Both the position numbers and the translations under genes were made by a program. From Malus domestica (taxonomy: Eukaryota > Streptophyta > Magnoliopsida > Rosales > Rosaceae), in the NCBI RefSeq assembly GCF_042453785.1, contig NC_091671.1:12966001-13030000 (forward strand): a stretch of 64,000 nt of DNA. The letters run 5' to 3'. Position 1 is the first letter of the stretch. Every line of letters begins with the position of its first letter. The notes under the pieces were generated by a model. It was not told where the DNA came from. It worked only from the letters and a program-made list of their open reading frames with translations, and searched no databases. This document shows, piece after piece, positions 51,256 to 63,500 of this stretch.

Positions 51256-52645
51256 GTTTTCTTGAGATTTTAGCAGTTCTGGACCTGAGCTTCAAGAATA
51301 GAGATGACATCTTTATCTTCAACTTTGTCATTGCAATTATGAGCTTTCTCATTTAGCTCTTCAACATGAGCCTCAAGATAACCAATCTTTTTATCCAGTT
51401 CAATTCTGACTAAACGAAAAGACTTGTTTTCCTTTTGTAACTCAGTAACTTTCTTAGCTAGTTCAATCTTCTTCACTTTTGTAAAGCAAGTCTCATCAAA
51501 AAGTGTTTCATACTTAATGCACAATTCATTATAAGTCATCTCCTCTTTCACATTCAGAACAGAATCATCATCACTTAGAGACACCTCCTCAATTTGAGCA
51601 ACGAAAGCAACAACCTTTTCTTCATCATATGACGACTCATCAGACTACACAAAACCTTGTTCATTGTCATCACTCCAAGCAACCATCATTGCCTTTTCTC
51701 GCTTTTAACCAAAGAGTTTGGTGTTAGCACAATCAGTTGCACAGTGCCCAATTCCACCATATGCAAAGCAAGGACCAGGTACCTTTAATAAACATTTGTC
51801 TCATTTTCTAGTGAACCCTTTATTCTTCACTCCAGTGGGTTGTTTTTCTCGACTGTTTGATGGCTCACTAAACCATTTAGAATCCTTCCTTTGTTTTTTA
51901 GAATTCTTTTGAATTTGTTTGACGAATAGAGTAAGATTATCTTCTGAGGCATGTCTACACACATCACCAACAGCCTCACAGTTCTGAACACCATGAAGGG
52001 CCACTTCTTTTCTCTTCTTGGAGTCACTTTCATCCATGTTAAGATCCATCTCATAGGTAATGAGTTTCCCAACCAATTTTTCAAGCTTGATCTCATTTAG
52101 GTCCTGAAACTCTTGAATGGTAGCATTCTCTACTTGAAATCTCTTAGGCAAGCATCTCAAAATCTTTTGAACAATGGTTGTTTCTTCAATAGGTTTCCCT
52201 AACCCCAAGGCTTCATTTGTTAACATTTCAACTTTCTCATAGAAGATCGAGAAAGTCTCAGACTCGAGCATTTTCAAATTCTCAAAATTTGAAAGGGTCA
52301 TTTGGAGCTTTAGATCTCTCACTTGCTTATCACGCTCATGAAGAATTCAAAGTTTTTCCCAAGCTTGCTTGGTAGTAATGCAATATCGAACATGAACAAA
52401 TTGATTAGATGAAATGGCAGAAACAATTGCATTCTTTGCTTTCCTATTTGACATAGCCGAAGCAATTTCTCCTTGAGTCCATTCACCTTTTAGCTTAATC
52501 ACAGACTCTCCATTGACTAGCCTCGATTGAGCTTTCCACTCAAGAGTGAGATAATCAACAACAATAAGATCTTGTGATTCTAGAAAGATTTGAAATTTCT
52601 CGTTCCAAGCAGCATAATTTGTACCATCAAAGAATTAAGGTGTAT
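51256..52645 (-). pseudogene. Copia gag, broken
   Basis: Minus-strand frames begin near 52645 with FFDGTNYAAWNEKFQIFLESQ and continue through SNQFVHVRYCITTKQAWEKL, a stop, then VRDLKLQMTLSNFENLKM and the UBN2-type capsid block EETTIVQKILRCLPKRF. A Glu/Lys-rich coiled-coil stretch follows at 51270-51584. Stops lie near the start (before FFDG), after WEKL, and between the capsid and coiled-coil blocks. Confidence 0.85.
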
Positions 52646-52737
52646 TACACGAGCTATCGACACAATACGGTTTATGGTGAGATTCCACCCAATACCAGTA
52701 AATCCTAGAGATCACTCTATGTATATCTAGAGTAAGG

Positions 52738-52750
52738 CTCTTATACCAAT
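52738..52750 (-). other. Copia primer-binding site
   Basis: On the element strand TTGGTATAAGAGC directly follows the 5' LTR and matches the initiator-Met tRNA primer site (usual TGGTATCAGAGC) with one mismatch. Confidence 0.82.
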
Positions 52751-54026
52751 TGAAATTGGTACCAGGTGGAATAACCTGTATATAAAAATTATAATCTGCT
52801 AGACTGACTAGTCAAGCCCGCTAGTCAACTAAGATGGATTTGTTAGTCAATAAATCTAATATTCAAATACCAATTTCAATTTCCAAAAACTATCCTTGTC
52901 AGCAAAGCTGTAGTTCGTTGCAAGTTATCAATGTGTCAAGTGAGCATAACAGGGAACACATGCCATTTAGATGTTCAACAGATATATGTACCATGTATGT
53001 GTGTGTGGGATGTGTGACACAATAAACATAACTTGAACTCAATAAATGTAACTTGAACACAAGATATTTTTTGCCAGAAAAATTCACGTCTGGGTTAAAA
53101 AACTGGGGACTCTCCATTGAGTCCAATCCACTAGTGTAAACAAAGCTTCATACAAAGATCACACAAGCTCAATTCCTAGATTCCTATTTACGGTGCAACT
53201 TTACCTTTGTGCAACCTTGCCTTACACGAGATGAACGCCTTCGGTCTTTACTAAGTGGCAGCTCCTCCTAAGCTTTACACCTTGCGATACTGATATCAAC
53301 TCCAATCACGAAATGATATGATGTTGCATATAAAATCTGGATTCAAATGACTAGTCAGATTATCCAGTCAAACAGTTGAAGGAAGAATCTAACTTGAATC
53401 CAAAAGTTTGGTCTAAAAATGGATTTAAAGCTTAAAACCAGACCATGAACTTAATGCAAAATCTTAAAACACTGCCATCCTAATATACAATGATTGAGTG
53501 TTTAATGCATGAAGTTAGTTTTGCAGCTAGGGTTCCATAAATGAAGAAGAGGTAAGCTCAAAGATTTGAAAGCACTTTCTCTCTCTAAAATAAATTCTAA
53601 ACCCCCAAGAACAAAATGAGACCCTAGGAGCAGATATACCCAAGGAAATCTGACTTTCCATTAGCCAACTTGTCCCCATGACACTTGTTGATTGCACAAG
53701 AGATCTAGGCAGATCAATGGCCAGAAACTAACAACCATCAGAAAGTTGTCAGTTAACCCATGTGGACTGTCTTAATTTGTGTGCCTAGACAGCTAGAAGT
53801 TAGTGCACAAAACTAACTAGACAATCAAACTATACAGAATGCAACACAAAATGAGATATGAAATGCACATGCATGAACAAACCTCTTGATGTGAAATGAG
53901 CTACTTCATGAACATTTCCTCCAGCAGCAACAACCTATAATCTAAGTATATTCTAAAGCTAGATTGGGCATGTGTGATGGTTAAATTACAATATTTGACA
54001 AGGAAAGCCAAACACTAGACTTTACA
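52751..54026 (-). repeat. 5' LTR of the Copia element
   Basis: 1276 bp, the partner of 42950-44238, with several small indels and scattered substitutions between the two. Confidence 0.92.
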
Positions 54027-55332
54027 CATGCAAATCTATTTTGGGAAAATGCAAACAAACGAATGGATTTTGGAGTAATTCCATTTATAGTAGGTTTTTG
54101 AGTCTTTCAAGATGATCGTGTCAAAATTTCAGAATTTAATTCAATTGTGACGAATGACGCAATGCTGCCAGTTTGACGTCCAAGTTAGTGTTTTTTGGCA
54201 ATGGGTGCTTTTGTAAATATGTTCAGGACATTTGAAGCTTTATAAAGAGTTCTTTTGGGCTTGTTTTTGGGGTGTCTAAGGCTCTGGATGTGGCAGATAT
54301 TTGAACGGGCAGGTTATCCACATTAGTGCAAGATTATATTTCCTAGTTTATCTTAACTTATTTTGTTTCCTAGTTCTTAGAAGATATTTCTTATGAAGGA
54401 TTTATATTAGTATGAATAAGGCTTATTCGGCCATTAGGGTTCTCTACGCTTCATTTGGAGAATTTGGCTAGGTTTGGACAATTTATATTCTTCTTTCAAG
54501 GTGTTTTCTATCTTTTTCTTAATAATATTTCCTTTGATTTTTATTATGATCATGTGTAACCAACTTTCTTTTGATAGGGCGAGGCCATGAGACTTAGCAT
54601 GAATATGTAGTCTTTATTTAGTTGCTTATGATATTATGCATGCATACTTTGAATTATTAATTACTGTATTTAAACTGTCCTTATGTCATAGTGCTTTGCG
54701 ACCATTAGGATGTTTAGATAAGTAATTGGATGCAATTCAGTCAAAATATCACCAGAGGATTGAGAGGGCTTCTTGTGATTGATAATTGTAATTCCACTAA
54801 AGCAAGTATAACGCATTTAAGGGTTGCATGGTTTTTCAAAAGATTTTCACAAAGCTTAATGAGCCTTGCATATTCCTATGGGGTGTGTTATCCACACACC
54901 CCTTTTTACTTCTCACACCTTCTTATTTTTCGACCGTCGAATCAAATGAATTGAAGAAGATCAAATGATATATATTAATAAGAAGTGTGTGAAAAGTAAA
55001 AAGGGGTGTACGAATATCACACCCCTATTCATATTTGCTCTGAATATCACATACAGATTGCATGTTAGATATATGTTCTTGATTAAATATCACGAGGAGA
55101 ATATGCATAAGGAAAACCTAATATTCAAAGCTGCATGTGTAATTTTTAAGTAATTGGTAAAACTATATATCGTGAAGGTGATGGTGGATCCCTAATGCTT
55201 TTAGAACTTGATTTTCAAAACCTGTTTTCTTTTAGTTTAATTTCCTTTTGCTGATTTCTTTAATTGTTTTTATTAAAATTCGTTGCTATTATTTTAAATT
55301 CCAAAATCAATCATTTTTAAACTTTGTTTTAA
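54027..55332. other. Intergenic region right of the Copia element
   Basis: No gene supported. Holds the MITE at 54880-55025; the rest is AT-rich with no recognisable coding sequence. Confidence 0.4.
54880..55025. mobile_element. Short foldback MITE (family of 7171-7295)
   Basis: A 146-bp element beginning GGGGTGTG and ending CACACCCC. Inner arms CACCCCTTTTTACTTCTCAC and its inverse can form a long hairpin around a TTTCGACCGTCGAATC core. It is flanked by TAT on both sides, a possible 3-bp duplication. Confidence 0.7.
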
Positions 55333-56494
55333 GGGCAAAAGACTGTTTACTACCCTTATGTTTCGTGGTTTTCAACATTTAGTACATCAAGTTTTTTTCA
55401 TCCCAGAATCATACCAAAAGTGTAAATTTTAGGACAATCTCGTACATCCGTTAGTCAAACTGTTAAGTCTCCCATTAACCGTGACATGGCGCCCATGTGG
55501 ACAATGACTGGGCGCCACATGTCATCCACGTGAAAATTAAAAAATTAAATTAAATTAAAAATATATTTATTTATTAAAAAAAAACAAACAAAACCTTCAT
55601 CTTCAATCCCACCCGTGTTCACCCTCCCATCACCATCTTCGACTCCATGCTCAGGAAGAAGAAGAAGAAGGAAAAACAAACAAAAAAACCAGAAGAAGAA
55701 GAAGAAGAAAAAAAAAACGAATCTGCCCAGAAGAAGAAGAAGAAGAAGAAGAAGAAGAAGAAGAAGAAGAAGAAGAAGAAGAAGAAGAAGAAGAAGAAGA
55801 AGAAGAAGAAGAAGAAGAAGAAGAAGAAGAAGAAGAAGAAGAAGAAGAAGAAGAAGAAGAAGAAGAAGAAGAAGAAGAAGGAGGAGGAAGGAAAAAAAAA
55901 GAGAATCTGCCTAGAAGAAGAAGAAGGAGGAAGAAGAAGAAGAAAAAAAAACAAATCTGCCCAGAAGAAGGAGGAGGATGAGGAGGAAGAAGAAGAAAAA
56001 AAAATGAATCTACCCTGAGGAATGAGGAGGACAAATCTGCCCAGAAGAAGAAGAAGAAGAAGAAGGAAGAAGAAGGAAGAAGAAGGAAGAAGAAGAAAAA
56101 AAAAATCTGCCCAGGAGGAAGAAAAGGAGGATGAGGAGGAGGAAGAAGAAGGAAAAAAAAAAGAAAAAAGAATCTGCCTAAAAGAAGAAGGAGGAGGAGG
56201 AAGAGGAGGAAGAAGAAGGAAAAAAAAAGAAATTTTTTTTGAACCCCTAAAAAAAAAAGTGAAAACCCCTCTTTTAAAAAAAAAAAAAAAATCCACATGG
56301 TGACCCACGTGGCGCCCAGTCATTGTCTACATGGACGTAACGTCACAGTTAACGGAACACTTAACAGTTTGACTAACGGATGTATGAGACTGTCCCAAAA
56401 TTTACACTTTAGGTATGACTCTGGGACGAAAAAAAATTGATGTACTAAATGTTGAAAACCACGAAACATGAGGGTAGTAAACAGTCTTTTTCTC
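55333..56494. mobile_element. Mutator-like foldback element carrying a giant GAA-rich tract
   Basis: A 1162-bp element with inverted arms of over 200 bp: AAAAGACTGTTTACTACCCT at the left with its near-inverse at the right end, and GACTGGGCGCCAC near 55510 against GTGGCGCCCAGTC near 56310. Flanked by a perfect 9-bp direct repeat TTGTTTTAA (55324-55332 and 56495-56503). The space between the arms is almost wholly purine. Confidence 0.88.
55655..56235 (+). repeat. (GAA)n expansion and purine minisatellite
   Basis: An uninterrupted AAG/GAA run of ~150 bp (55731-55880, about 50 units) lies within a ~580-bp purine tract. Around it a larger unit recurs: A(A)TCTGCC(C/T)AG, then (AAG/AGG)n, then A7-A9, at about 55719, 55903, 55954, 56033, 56104 and 56171. 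The long Arg, Lys, Glu or Phe/Ser ORFs over this tract are artefacts. Confidence 0.92.
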
Positions 56495-56656
56495 TTGTTT
56501 TAAATAATTAATTAAGATTTGGCTTTGACAAAAATTGTTTTAAATAATCCATGTGGAAGACGACCTTACTAGAGCTGACTATACTATGATTACTTTATTC
56601 GTTTGCAAGTATTATTAAGTAATTTTATCCCTATTTCTGATGGTCACTGGCTAATT

Positions 56657-58005
56657 ATGTGGGAGAGACCTCATAAAGGCTTCCTTAAAGTTAACGTGGA
56701 CGGAACTTGGTGTTCGGAGAGAAAACTTGGTTGTGTGGGCATGGTGGTTCATGACGATTAGGGAGAATTGTTGCAGCCCAAACGTGCAGATTTGAACGTA
56801 TGTTTAGGAGGGATTTTCAAAATCTTGTCATTGAGAGTGATTCACTTTAAGTTGTGACTAGGGATGGACAACGGTTATGGTGGGTGGATAACCGCAGTTA
56901 TTTATCCATAACCGTTTATTCTCATATCCGCATAACTGTTTACCTGTTAGGTAATTGTCTAAACAGTTATACCCATACCCATAACCGTTTATAAACGGTT
57001 AACCATACCTATAACCGTGTACCCATTTAACCGTGTACCCATAACCGTTTATAAACGGTTAACCATACCTATAACCGTAACCGTTTAGTACCCGTTTACT
57101 CATTTATCATTTTTAAACCCGTTTATCCTTTCTTTTTAACCATTTACTTCTTTTTCACCCGTCCACGTGTCTTTTTTAACAACTTGAAAATTAAAAAAGA
57201 AAAATTTGTCATAATTTTATTTTTCTAACAATTAAACACCGTTATAGGTACATTCATCATACATTTCCGCATTTTAATTTTTTAAGTCCGTATATCATTC
57301 CAATAATTGAAATAATAGTTAACAGACAATATTTTTAACTGTTAGCAATGAAGGTAATATAAAATTTGCTAAGTATTCTTGGGTTACGAAAACTGTTAAA
57401 AGATAGTATTCTTGGGTTATTTGACTCGAAATGTAAAATATTAACATAATATATATAATGGACCATGAAATTTAAAGTGGTTAAGGAAAACTATATTATA
57501 TTAGCTATAGAAATCATGCATTATAGTCAATAGTATTGATCTAAGTTTTGTCTGATAGGAAACATGGTTTGTGTTAATTTTACATATATAAAATAAATGG
57601 GTAAATGGTTACTCGTTTATAACCGTGATTAATACCCATAACCGCCCATTTAAATTTCGTGGGTAAACGGTTATACCCATAACCGTTTATTTATCTAAAC
57701 GGTTACCCATAACCGTAATCGTGAAATTTAAATAGACGGTAACCGTGATTACCTATAACCGATGGGTATTTGCCCATCCCTAGTTGTGGCTGCTGTGCAG
57801 GATTTTCACGCGATATGTCTCACGTCAAGCTTATTGTTAAGAGGACACCAAAGCATTAATCGGTGGGATCACTGAAGCTTTTCCTATCCATGTGCATTGC
57901 CAAAGCCAATGGTATTGCACACCGCTTTAGCTTGTACTGCCCGCTTCAATGGTTCTCTTTGTTCTCTGTTCATGATTTGAGAAACCGCCAGATTTCATTA
58001 CTAAT
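56657..58005 (+). pseudogene. RNase H-like (RVT_3) pseudogene split by a hAT MITE
   Basis: 56657-56850 reads WERPHKGFLKVNVDGTWCSER...GMVVHDD, the start of the plant reverse-transcriptase-like RNase H domain, with the DG catalytic Asp region, then a stop and shifted frames including VIESDSL. After the insertion at 56859-57782 the same gene resumes as VVAAVQDF, then ...GGITEAFP and AKANGIAHRF. Stops and frameshifts make it a relic of an L1-type element or a domesticated gene fragment. Confidence 0.7.
56859..57782. mobile_element. hAT-type MITE with ACCGTTTA subterminal arrays
   Basis: A 924-bp element starting TAGGGATGGACAA and ending TTGCCCATCCCTA, with an 8-bp flanking duplication that differs at one base (GTTGTGAC at 56851-56858, GTTGTGGC at 57783-57790), as expected for hAT. 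Subterminal regions (56880-57130 and 57600-57770) hold many copies of ATAACCGTTTA and its inverse, probably transposase-binding sites. No transposase ORF. Confidence 0.88.
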
Positions 58006-58269
58006 GTAATTCAGCCCAAGCATGACGTTGACATACATGGATTAGATTATAGGGGGCAAAGTGAAGCATGAAAATTACTATAAACAATTTGACCAGAAAA
58101 GAAACGAAGACTATAAACACAGACAAGGTGAATAGAACAAAATATATTATTACAGATGGATAACATCATCAGATACATAACATTGCAGAGGGTGTTACAA
58201 TGACATAAGTATACTTGGAAAGGACACGTTTAAGTATTGAAATTATTTCAATACCTGATTTCCTACGGA

Positions 58270-58465
58270 AAGGGATCATCTCCGGATCCCTTCCTCATAA
58301 TCCACCAAATCATTGAATATGTACCATTGAAATTTGATCCAACGGCTACAAACAGGGGGCTACTTTAAAAGTTCTAATAACTTCAGTTGTTGGATCATAT
58401 TTTAATGGCACAGATTCCCTAATTTGGTGGATTAGGAGAAATGGATCCGGAAATTATCCCTTCCC
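58270..58465 (+). mobile_element. MITE copy (partner of 22160-22365)
   Basis: Inverted ends (AGGGATCATCTCCGGATCC and GGATCCGGAAATTATCCC) with inner CCACCAAATC / GATTTGGTGG-like arms. Interior aligns with the inverted copy at 22160-22365. Confidence 0.65.
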
Positions 58466-58781
58466 ATTTCCTACTACCTATGTGTTTACTAACGAATACT
58501 AAATACATAATATAAAAAATGCGACTTCAACATTTCACAATCAATAATTCAATACATGAAAGATATTTAACTTTCTCAATTCACTTCCCTGATATCAGAT
58601 AAGTAAAGCATTGAAGGAGATGATATAACTCGAATGATAATGTGTTAGTAAGGCCAAATTTTTGAACCAAATTTACAAATCAAATTATGAGTCATCAATA
58701 AAAAAGAAGCATGTTAATCAACACTTCAACAATAATCAAATAATCAACAACCATGTCATATGGTTTATAAAATTTTGTTTA

Positions 58782-59776
58782 AAGGTTTAGTACCAATTTG
58801 GTATTGCTTAACTGTAAAAAAAAATATGGGTATGAAAAAAAGCACCCAGTTTGTTTGTGCTTGGTAAACTTTCAAAATCAGCTTTTTTTCATAGTTTTAG
58901 GTGAAAAAAAAGCTAAAAAGGCAAAGTAGCAAAACCTAGCTTTGGAAAACCAGTTTTTTATCATAATACATGAGTAAACAATGCCATCAAATGAATTTTT
59001 CAAAACGGCAACCTTACCCTCTCTTTTTTCTTCATCCCAGTTCTGTACTCCACCCCCTTTTTCTAGTCACTCTTCGGCGCCATACTACCCAGATTCACCA
59101 CTTCATCCCCTCTATCTCTTCTTACTCCCTAGATTCGCCACCTCATCTCTCTCCCAATCCCCACCAAATACACCCATCGCCACCTCGCAGACCATGATCC
59201 TAGCCCACTCCCTGCTAGATGATAACCCATATCCCACTCACCCATCCACCACCGCACCTTCCAAAACATGTAATGCCTTGGAAATCCAAATGCAGGAAAT
59301 AGAAATGGGAGTGAGGACAAAAGTTCTAGATCGCCATAACTGAAAGAGAAATGCAAAGGGACGAAGGTGGGTGAGGACTTTGAAATTTCAGGAGGGATCA
59401 TTGATGAAAAATGGAAGAAAAGCCAGAAACATTTTGGTAGAACGAAATATAAAGAAAGAAGAATGAAAAAGCTAGAAAGAAAGGGAAACAAAGAAGAAAG
59501 GATAAAAAGAAACAATCATGAACTTTTTGGCAAAAAGAAAAAGAAAGGAAGAAAGGCTCATAAGTTTTGTTTTTTTTTGTTTTTTTTGTCATTTTACACA
59601 ATCACAGTTGTTTTATGTAAATATTTATCAAACACTATAACACTGTTTTTTTTTATAAAAAGCACTTTTACAATTATTGTTACCAAACACTTTACTATAT
59701 TTCACAACTCCTTATTCTTACGGCACAATAAAAACAGTTTTTTTTTTCAAAACACAGCAATACCAAACTAACCCTT
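58782..59776. mobile_element. ~1 kb MITE-like element with AAGGxTTAG ends
   Basis: Left end AAGGTTTAGTACCAATTTGG and right end, read inversely, AAGGGTTAGTTTGGTATTGC share a TTTGGTATTGC core, and both subterminal regions have A/T-rich AAAAGC-type words in inverted relation. The centre (59000-59340) is pyrimidine-rich and looks like unrelated filler. The target duplication was not resolved. Confidence 0.55.
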
Positions 59777-60576
59777 AGTTTCATTTGCATTACCCTAGCT
59801 CTAATGGTGCCTTTGGATGAGGATCTTTACTGTTCCATGAGACTTGAGATAAAGGGTAGAGCTACCTACATTTCACACTCCATTTTTTGGTTATTTTTAA
59901 AATGAGCCATGAAATTTCAATCTCTCACATTGCTCCCAATGTTTTAAAATTGTAGCTAGTTACGTTTTTTGTCCAATTTTAGCTAAATTGATGACACGTT
60001 GAGCATAAAACTCGTAATTGTGTCGATCTATACATCACATTACAACACATTTATTAAAAAGGGAACACAATTTTCAGACGTTATACAAAAGCAATACAAT
60101 TTTAAAACCTTAATAGTAGATTCCATGACAAATGCCATCCCACGACACAGAAGAAGATAGAAATTCCAGTATTTATAAATAAATAATGCAGATAAGTACA
60201 ACATACCCTTTCAGTTCGAGGGAATAGTATAACATAAACATACCATAGGCAAACAGTGTCTACCTAAAATAACAACTATCTCATAATAATAGTACTAATC
60301 TTAATCGAACTTGGCTGCTAACCAAGTAAAATATGCGGAAAGGGTATGTAGAGAAAAATACCACCTACAAACCGGGCAAAGGGCAATAGAAACTGCCGCC
60401 GGCTTGAAACAATAACCAAGCCTTCGCCCGTTTCCGATCTTGTCTTCCGTCGTAGTCAAGAGTCTCCGAAGACGGCTCGGAAATACGAAACACCCTCGCT
60501 ATATTGTCTCATACAAGTGTAAGCAAGGCCAGCAAATTAACTACTACAAACTCGAGACGGAACTTCTATATCGGTC

Positions 60577-63500
60577 TCAATCGGCTAAACCGGCTTTTAT
60601 CTTCAGGTGCTGCTTGAAGTCCATGATATCGCCATTCCACTTGGTCACGGCTTGATTTTCGCACACCCATATCTCCTGAGCTACCTGGTTTATGAGCCTG
60701 AAATCGTGGCTAACAAGAACCAGACCCCCATCCCACTCATTCAATGCCTCCGCCAGCGAGTCGATTGTCTCGATATCCAAATGATTTGTTGGCTCATCCA
60801 ATAACAGTAACTGGGGCTGCCTAAACGCCAACCAAGCAAAGATCACACGGCTCCTCTGCCCGTCAGATAAATTCTTCATTGGCATTACTTGTGCCTTGCC
60901 CGAGAGTCCAAACCTACCGATTGCAGCCCTCATCTTCTCTTCCTCATTTCCTGGGTACTCTTTGATCATATACGCTAGGGCAGACAGTTCCATATCAAGC
61001 TTCTCAGCCAAGTGCTGATGGAACTGGGCAATTCTAAGGTGATTGTGCCGCCGGACCATGCCATCAGAAGGAAACAACTCCCCCGTCATCAGCTTCAAGA
61101 GAGTACTCTTTCCAGCTCCATTTGGCCCAACCAGAGCTATACGCGAGTCCAGATCAACACCAAAGTCGATGTTCTTGTAGATCAGATTATCTGGAGTGTA
61201 ACCAAATGAGACTTCAACAAACTGAAGAACTGGTGGCGGCAGCTTTCCCACGTCGACAAAACGGAAGATCAGAACCCTGTCTCTTGCCACCTTCTCTGTA
61301 AGCCCACCGCGCTCCATTTTTGCTAGGGTTTTCTCTTTGCTCTGCGCCTGGCGAGCAAGTTTTGCTGACCCATGCCCAAACCGAGCAATATATTCCTTCA
61401 TGTTAGAAATCTGTTCCTGCTCCCACTTGTACTGCTTCATCTGGTTCTCCTCCAGTTCAGAACGGGTCTGAACATACTGATCATAGTTTCCAGTGTAGAT
61501 CTTCAATTTCTTGTTCTGCATGTGGATGATGTTTGTGCAGACACCATTCAAGAAGTCCTGGGAGTGTGAAATAACAACCAGGATTCGCTCAAAATTCTTC
61601 AACATCTCCTCCAACCACACACAAGCTTCTAGATCTGTTAACAAGGTAAGACAACTAACCATGAGCAACTCAAGCTATAAAAATATGTTGTACCAAAAGA
61701 CGGACACAAAATCATATTAACGGAGTCAAACAGCTGCACAGACACTGAGTATCACCACAGTGAAATAAGTTTGCCAAACTAATACCGTTCAGAAGTCAAC
61801 CTAAACAAGAAAAATAAATGTTGGGGATGGGGGTGAGTCAGAATTTCTTTATGCGAAGTTGTACTGTTTGAAAAAAATGCATCCAATCTCTCCACTTTTT
61901 CATGATAACTCAGAAAACTAAAATGACAAATCTGTATTAACAAGACAATGGGAAGGAGATGGCCGCACATAACTCCCTTTGCTGGTTCAGGAATGACACC
62001 ACACCAGTAAAAAGTACCATTTGATCCCCCCAACTAACCTAAACTTTAAAAAAAAAAAAAAAAGTTAGAAAAGAGGGGAAATGTTCTATATCAGATTCCT
62101 GACATGACTTTTGGTCACTGATAAGTGGACCAATCCAACCAATCTTGGACACTGGCTATACATTTTATAACCAGATAAGAAAATGGTGAAACCCACTACA
62201 CCAACAAACCTGATGCTACAACGAAAGTCTAGTTGTAATGAGAACTATCCTGCCCATATAATGAGCAAAAAAAAGAACCTAAAAGATTAGGCTTGTAAAG
62301 TGGAAAATTAACTAGGTAACGTGATTTCACAGGCCATACAAAAGACAATCTATAACATAAAAAACAACTCACAAAACTCAAATTTGAAAAACTAAAGCCA
62401 ACAACTACCATGCCCAACTACTTTCTGTTTTAGGTCTCTCCTTTCCTTTCCTTCTCCATCCCGTTTTCTCACAACAGTATAAAGACTCTTTACACGATGG
62501 CATGCAGAGTAAAAACAATTTAAAAAGAAAGGAAATATAACCCATAAACAACAAAATTCCTTCCATACTACAGACTATTCAATACCACGGAATAGAGTAA
62601 ATAAAAATCTAACACAATAACTAAAATTTCGAACCAGTTAAACTTACCAAGATGATTGGTGGGCTCATCAAGCAACAAGATGGTTGGGTTTATAAAAAGA
62701 GCACGTGCAAGTGCAATCCTCATTCTCCACCCACCAGAAAAATCCCGAGTTTTCTTCGCTTGCATCTGCTTGTCAAACCCAAGACCATAAAGAATTTCAG
62801 CAGCACGCTTCTCTGCAGTTGCTGCATCCAATGCTTCAAGGCGCTCATAAATGCGTTCAAGCTGCTCTCCACCGCCATCATCCTAAAAATAGGTAAAACA
62901 AGTCATAAGAAATGCTTACAAAGGTAGGAAGTTGCGTAAAACAAAAGCACTATTACAATTCCATTACTGGATCCTATCCTCTAATGGGTTGAAGCGATGA
63001 CTCTATCCTCTCTAACGAGTTGAAGCAATGACTGTATGATCTATGATACACAATGAATAAAAGCATCTAGACTTCTGCGAATAGGTTACTGGAGCGTACT
63101 AGTGACGTTATTAACCCGGAAAGTTTACAAAACCCTTGTACCATTACGCTAAGAAACTATAACACTATGTTTGTATCAAGAAATTTAAGATTACTAAGAA
63201 ATTTTAAAATCACGGTAATTGAAATGACGAGATTTTATTTTCTAAAATTTGTGAATTTTCTTGTTTGGTTAACCTAAAAGAATAATGGAATTGAATACAG
63301 AATTTGTTATTTTTAAACTCTCAATCATAGAAATTTGGAAATGACACCTATTTACATGGTATTTAAACTTGGGAATTGGATGTTCCAAATTCCAAGTTTT
63401 TTTCCATGCGGAAATTCTAAATTTCTATGTTTATGAATCCAAACAAAGGAATTGGTGCATGTCAATTTATAAATTCTGACCTTTATCCAAATTCCAAGTT

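Larger units (their letters stand above)
42950..54026 (-). mobile_element. Ty1/Copia LTR retrotransposon, structurally complete but decayed
   Basis: An 11,077-bp element on the minus strand. LTRs are 42950-44238 (3' LTR) and 52751-54026 (5' LTR), both TG...CA bounded. Flanks are a perfect 5-bp duplication CATGC (42945-42949 and 54027-54031). A primer-binding site for initiator Met tRNA adjoins the 5' LTR and a polypurine tract adjoins the 3' LTR. Gag, protease, integrase, RT and RNase H are all recognisable in Copia order but carry stops and frameshifts. My hand count gives 9 mismatches over the first 92 aligned LTR positions, so the insertion is old. A second element is nested within it at 48665-50500. 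Confidence 0.93.
58006..60576. other. Intergenic region and ABCF1 3' flank
   Basis: No host gene supported. Contains a MITE (58270-58465) and a ~1 kb MITE-like element (58782-59776). 59777-60576 is AT-rich; the part next to 60577 should be ABCF1 3'UTR. Confidence 0.4.

Noticed and set aside
55615..56323. Long ORFs of poly-Arg, poly-Lys, poly-Glu, poly-Phe/Ser on both strands
   Set aside because: All six frames are open because of the GAA/TTC repeat; no domain and no gene context.
58970..59771. ORFs of 60-134 codons within the MITE-like element
   Set aside because: Low-complexity Pro/Ser or Lys/Phe content, no family resemblance, and located inside a non-coding element.
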